Source: Gammaproteobacteria bacterium | Lineage (GTDB): Bacteria; Pseudomonadota; Gammaproteobacteria; Xanthomonadales; Marinicellaceae | Assembly: GCA_030426065.1 (NCBI GenBank) | Contig: JAUHZH010000002.1 | Span: forward strand, 1 to 22,370 | Reading direction: 5' to 3' | Length of the DNA: 22,370 nucleotides | Part shown: positions 21,730 through 22,370 of the stretch, piece by piece | Layout of the letters: each line of letters opens with the position of its first letter | Numbering within the stretch: position 1 is the stretch's first letter | The notes under the pieces: model-generated | Seen by the model: only the letters and a program-made list of their open reading frames with translations | What the model was told of the DNA's origin: nothing | Database searches by the model: none | Made by a program: the position numbers and the translations under genes

Positions 21730-22370
21730 TCAGTGTTTCACGTGAAACACTTCAAAGGAACCCATGTCACCATAATGTCCGTCATTTAAACTGGTGATCA
21801 AAACTTGGTTGGTTTTGCTTTTCAAATGAGACAACACCAAAGCGGTGTTGTTTTCATCCAATTCAGAATCCAAATCATCCAAACACAGCACGCTTTTGTG
21901 TTCAGCCTGTTGATCCATCACCTCCAAACAAGAAAGGTAACAAACCAAAGCAACCATTTTTTTTTGCCCCCGTGAAAGCACTTCCTTGGCAACGTGACCT
22001 GCTGACTTGAATTTCAAATCCATCCTGTGAACACCATGGCTGAGCTGACCCAACCTGAAAGCGTTGTTTTTTTCAGCCAGCAACACATCAAGAAGTTGCT
22101 CTTGCGCTTTCCATCCTTGGTAGTAAATCACCTCACAATCAAAACCCGGTAAGAAATGGGCACTCAATGCATCAAAACACTGTTTGAAATCGACAAACAT
22201 GTTTTGTCTCATTTGATTGATGGTGTTGGCGTTCTGGACGTATTGGTCCAACCAAAAATCGAAATCCCTGTGGTTTTGTTTTTTTAAAACCGCATTGATG
22301 TTCATGTGGGCTTTTTTGGTGCGTTGCCAAACCGACATGTATTGATGTTTCACGTGAAACATCATCCAGT
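21730..22370 (-). CDS. recF: RecF, 3' part (runs off the window)
   Basis: An SMC-like ATPase that helps load RecA at gaps through RecFOR. Only the C-terminal ~213 residues are inside the window. The frame continues past the two Met codons at 22365 and 22362 into TGG at 22368-22366, giving W-M-M-F-H-V-K-H, which aligns with E. coli DWGCFHNEPGF; so the gene is cut by the edge rather than 5'-deleted. Visible motifs are the ABC signature LSRGQKKMVAL and Walker B VLCLDDLDSELDE; Walker A lies outside. The protein ends ...GSFEVFHVKH, shorter than E. coli by a few residues. Two parS sites lie within the coding sequence, one at each end of the visible part. Confidence 0.93.
   Translation of the reverse strand, partial: WMMFHVKHQYMSVWQRTKKAHMNINAVLKKQNHRDFDFWLDQYVQNANTINQMRQNMFVDFKQCFDALSAHFLPGFDCEVIYYQGWKAQEQLLDVLLAEKNNAFRLGQLSHGVHRMDLKFKSAGHVAKEVLSRGQKKMVALVCYLSCLEVMDQQAEHKSVLCLDDLDSELDENNTALVLSHLKSKTNQVLITSLNDGHYGDMGSFEVFHVKH
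21734..21749. promoter_or_regulatory. parS: parS site 1 (ParB binding), 3' end of recF
   Basis: TGTTTCACGTGAAACA is identical to the consensus chromosomal parS sequence bound by ParB/Spo0J. It sits in a 20-bp perfect palindrome (21732-21751) that covers the last codons of recF and touches the TGA stop (21730-21732). ParB spreading from such sites recruits SMC/MukB-type condensin and ParA to separate origins. Confidence 0.9.
22346..22361. promoter_or_regulatory. parS: parS site 2 (ParB binding), inside recF
   Basis: A second exact copy of TGTTTCACGTGAAACA, inside a 22-bp perfect palindrome (22343-22364). It lies within the recF coding sequence, 612 bp from site 1, and overlaps the codons for the conserved Trp-x-x-Phe-His segment of RecF. 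Confidence 0.9.

Noticed and set aside
22363..22365. recF as a 5'-truncated gene starting at its MM codons
   Set aside because: The frame stays open upstream (TGG at 22366-22368) and matches the RecF WGxFH segment, so the gene continues beyond the window.

Overview
The window looks like ordinary chromosomal DNA of a gammaproteobacterium with moderate G+C (mid-40s percent by eye) and very compact gene packing. It is probably close to the replication origin: the right end carries recF then gyrB, the usual tail of the dnaA-dnaN-recF-gyrB block. Gene content (RdgC, RuvCAB, Tol proteins, YedJ-type HD protein, E. coli-length CCA enzyme and GyrB) fits Gammaproteobacteria. The three-domain glutaredoxin recalls proteins of the Xanthomonadales/Lysobacterales and their marine relatives. 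The lineage is an inference. No insertion sequence, prophage, CRISPR or rRNA was seen.

Layout. (1) 128-1461: a zinc-ribbon (TFIIB-type) protein and a two-helix membrane protein of unknown role, both minus strand. (2) 6280-1515, minus: a tight operon rdgC - HD hydrolase - slt (lytic transglycosylase) - cca, with ATGA overlaps at the rdgC/HD and slt/cca joints. (3) 6428-8716, plus: msrA, two overlapping bacterioferritin genes with a strong terminator, and a CAP/SCP-like gene. (4) 15358-8804, minus: ruvC-ruvA-ruvB-ybgC-tolQ-tolR-tolA-tolB packed with overlaps or gaps of a few bases, then a DUF3144 gene and a second two-helix membrane protein. The pal and cpoB genes usual after tolB are not here. 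(5) 15483-17356, plus: xth, a cytochrome b561 and yceI, ending at an intrinsic terminator. (6) tRNA-Lys(UUU), minus, with its own promoter. (7) 21523-17839, minus: gyrB, a glutaredoxin/A-type-like/rhodanese fusion, and a DUF3465 gene. (8) The 3' two thirds of recF, running off the right edge.

The strongest unusual signal is a pair of perfect ParB-binding parS sites (TGTTTCACGTGAAACA) inside recF, 612 bp apart, one of them spanning the stop codon. Both are read in the same frame, so RecF carries FHVKH twice. This marks recF as a likely chromosome-segregation centre near oriC. The second is the bacterioferritin pair: the first subunit keeps the haem ligand Met52 but has lost most ferroxidase ligands, while the second keeps the ferroxidase ligands but has lost Met52, so they should work as a mixed shell. 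Others are the Grx fusion tied to gyrB, the Tol operon without pal, a 12-bp palindrome filling the msrA promoter spacer, and a possible Fur box upstream of bfr.
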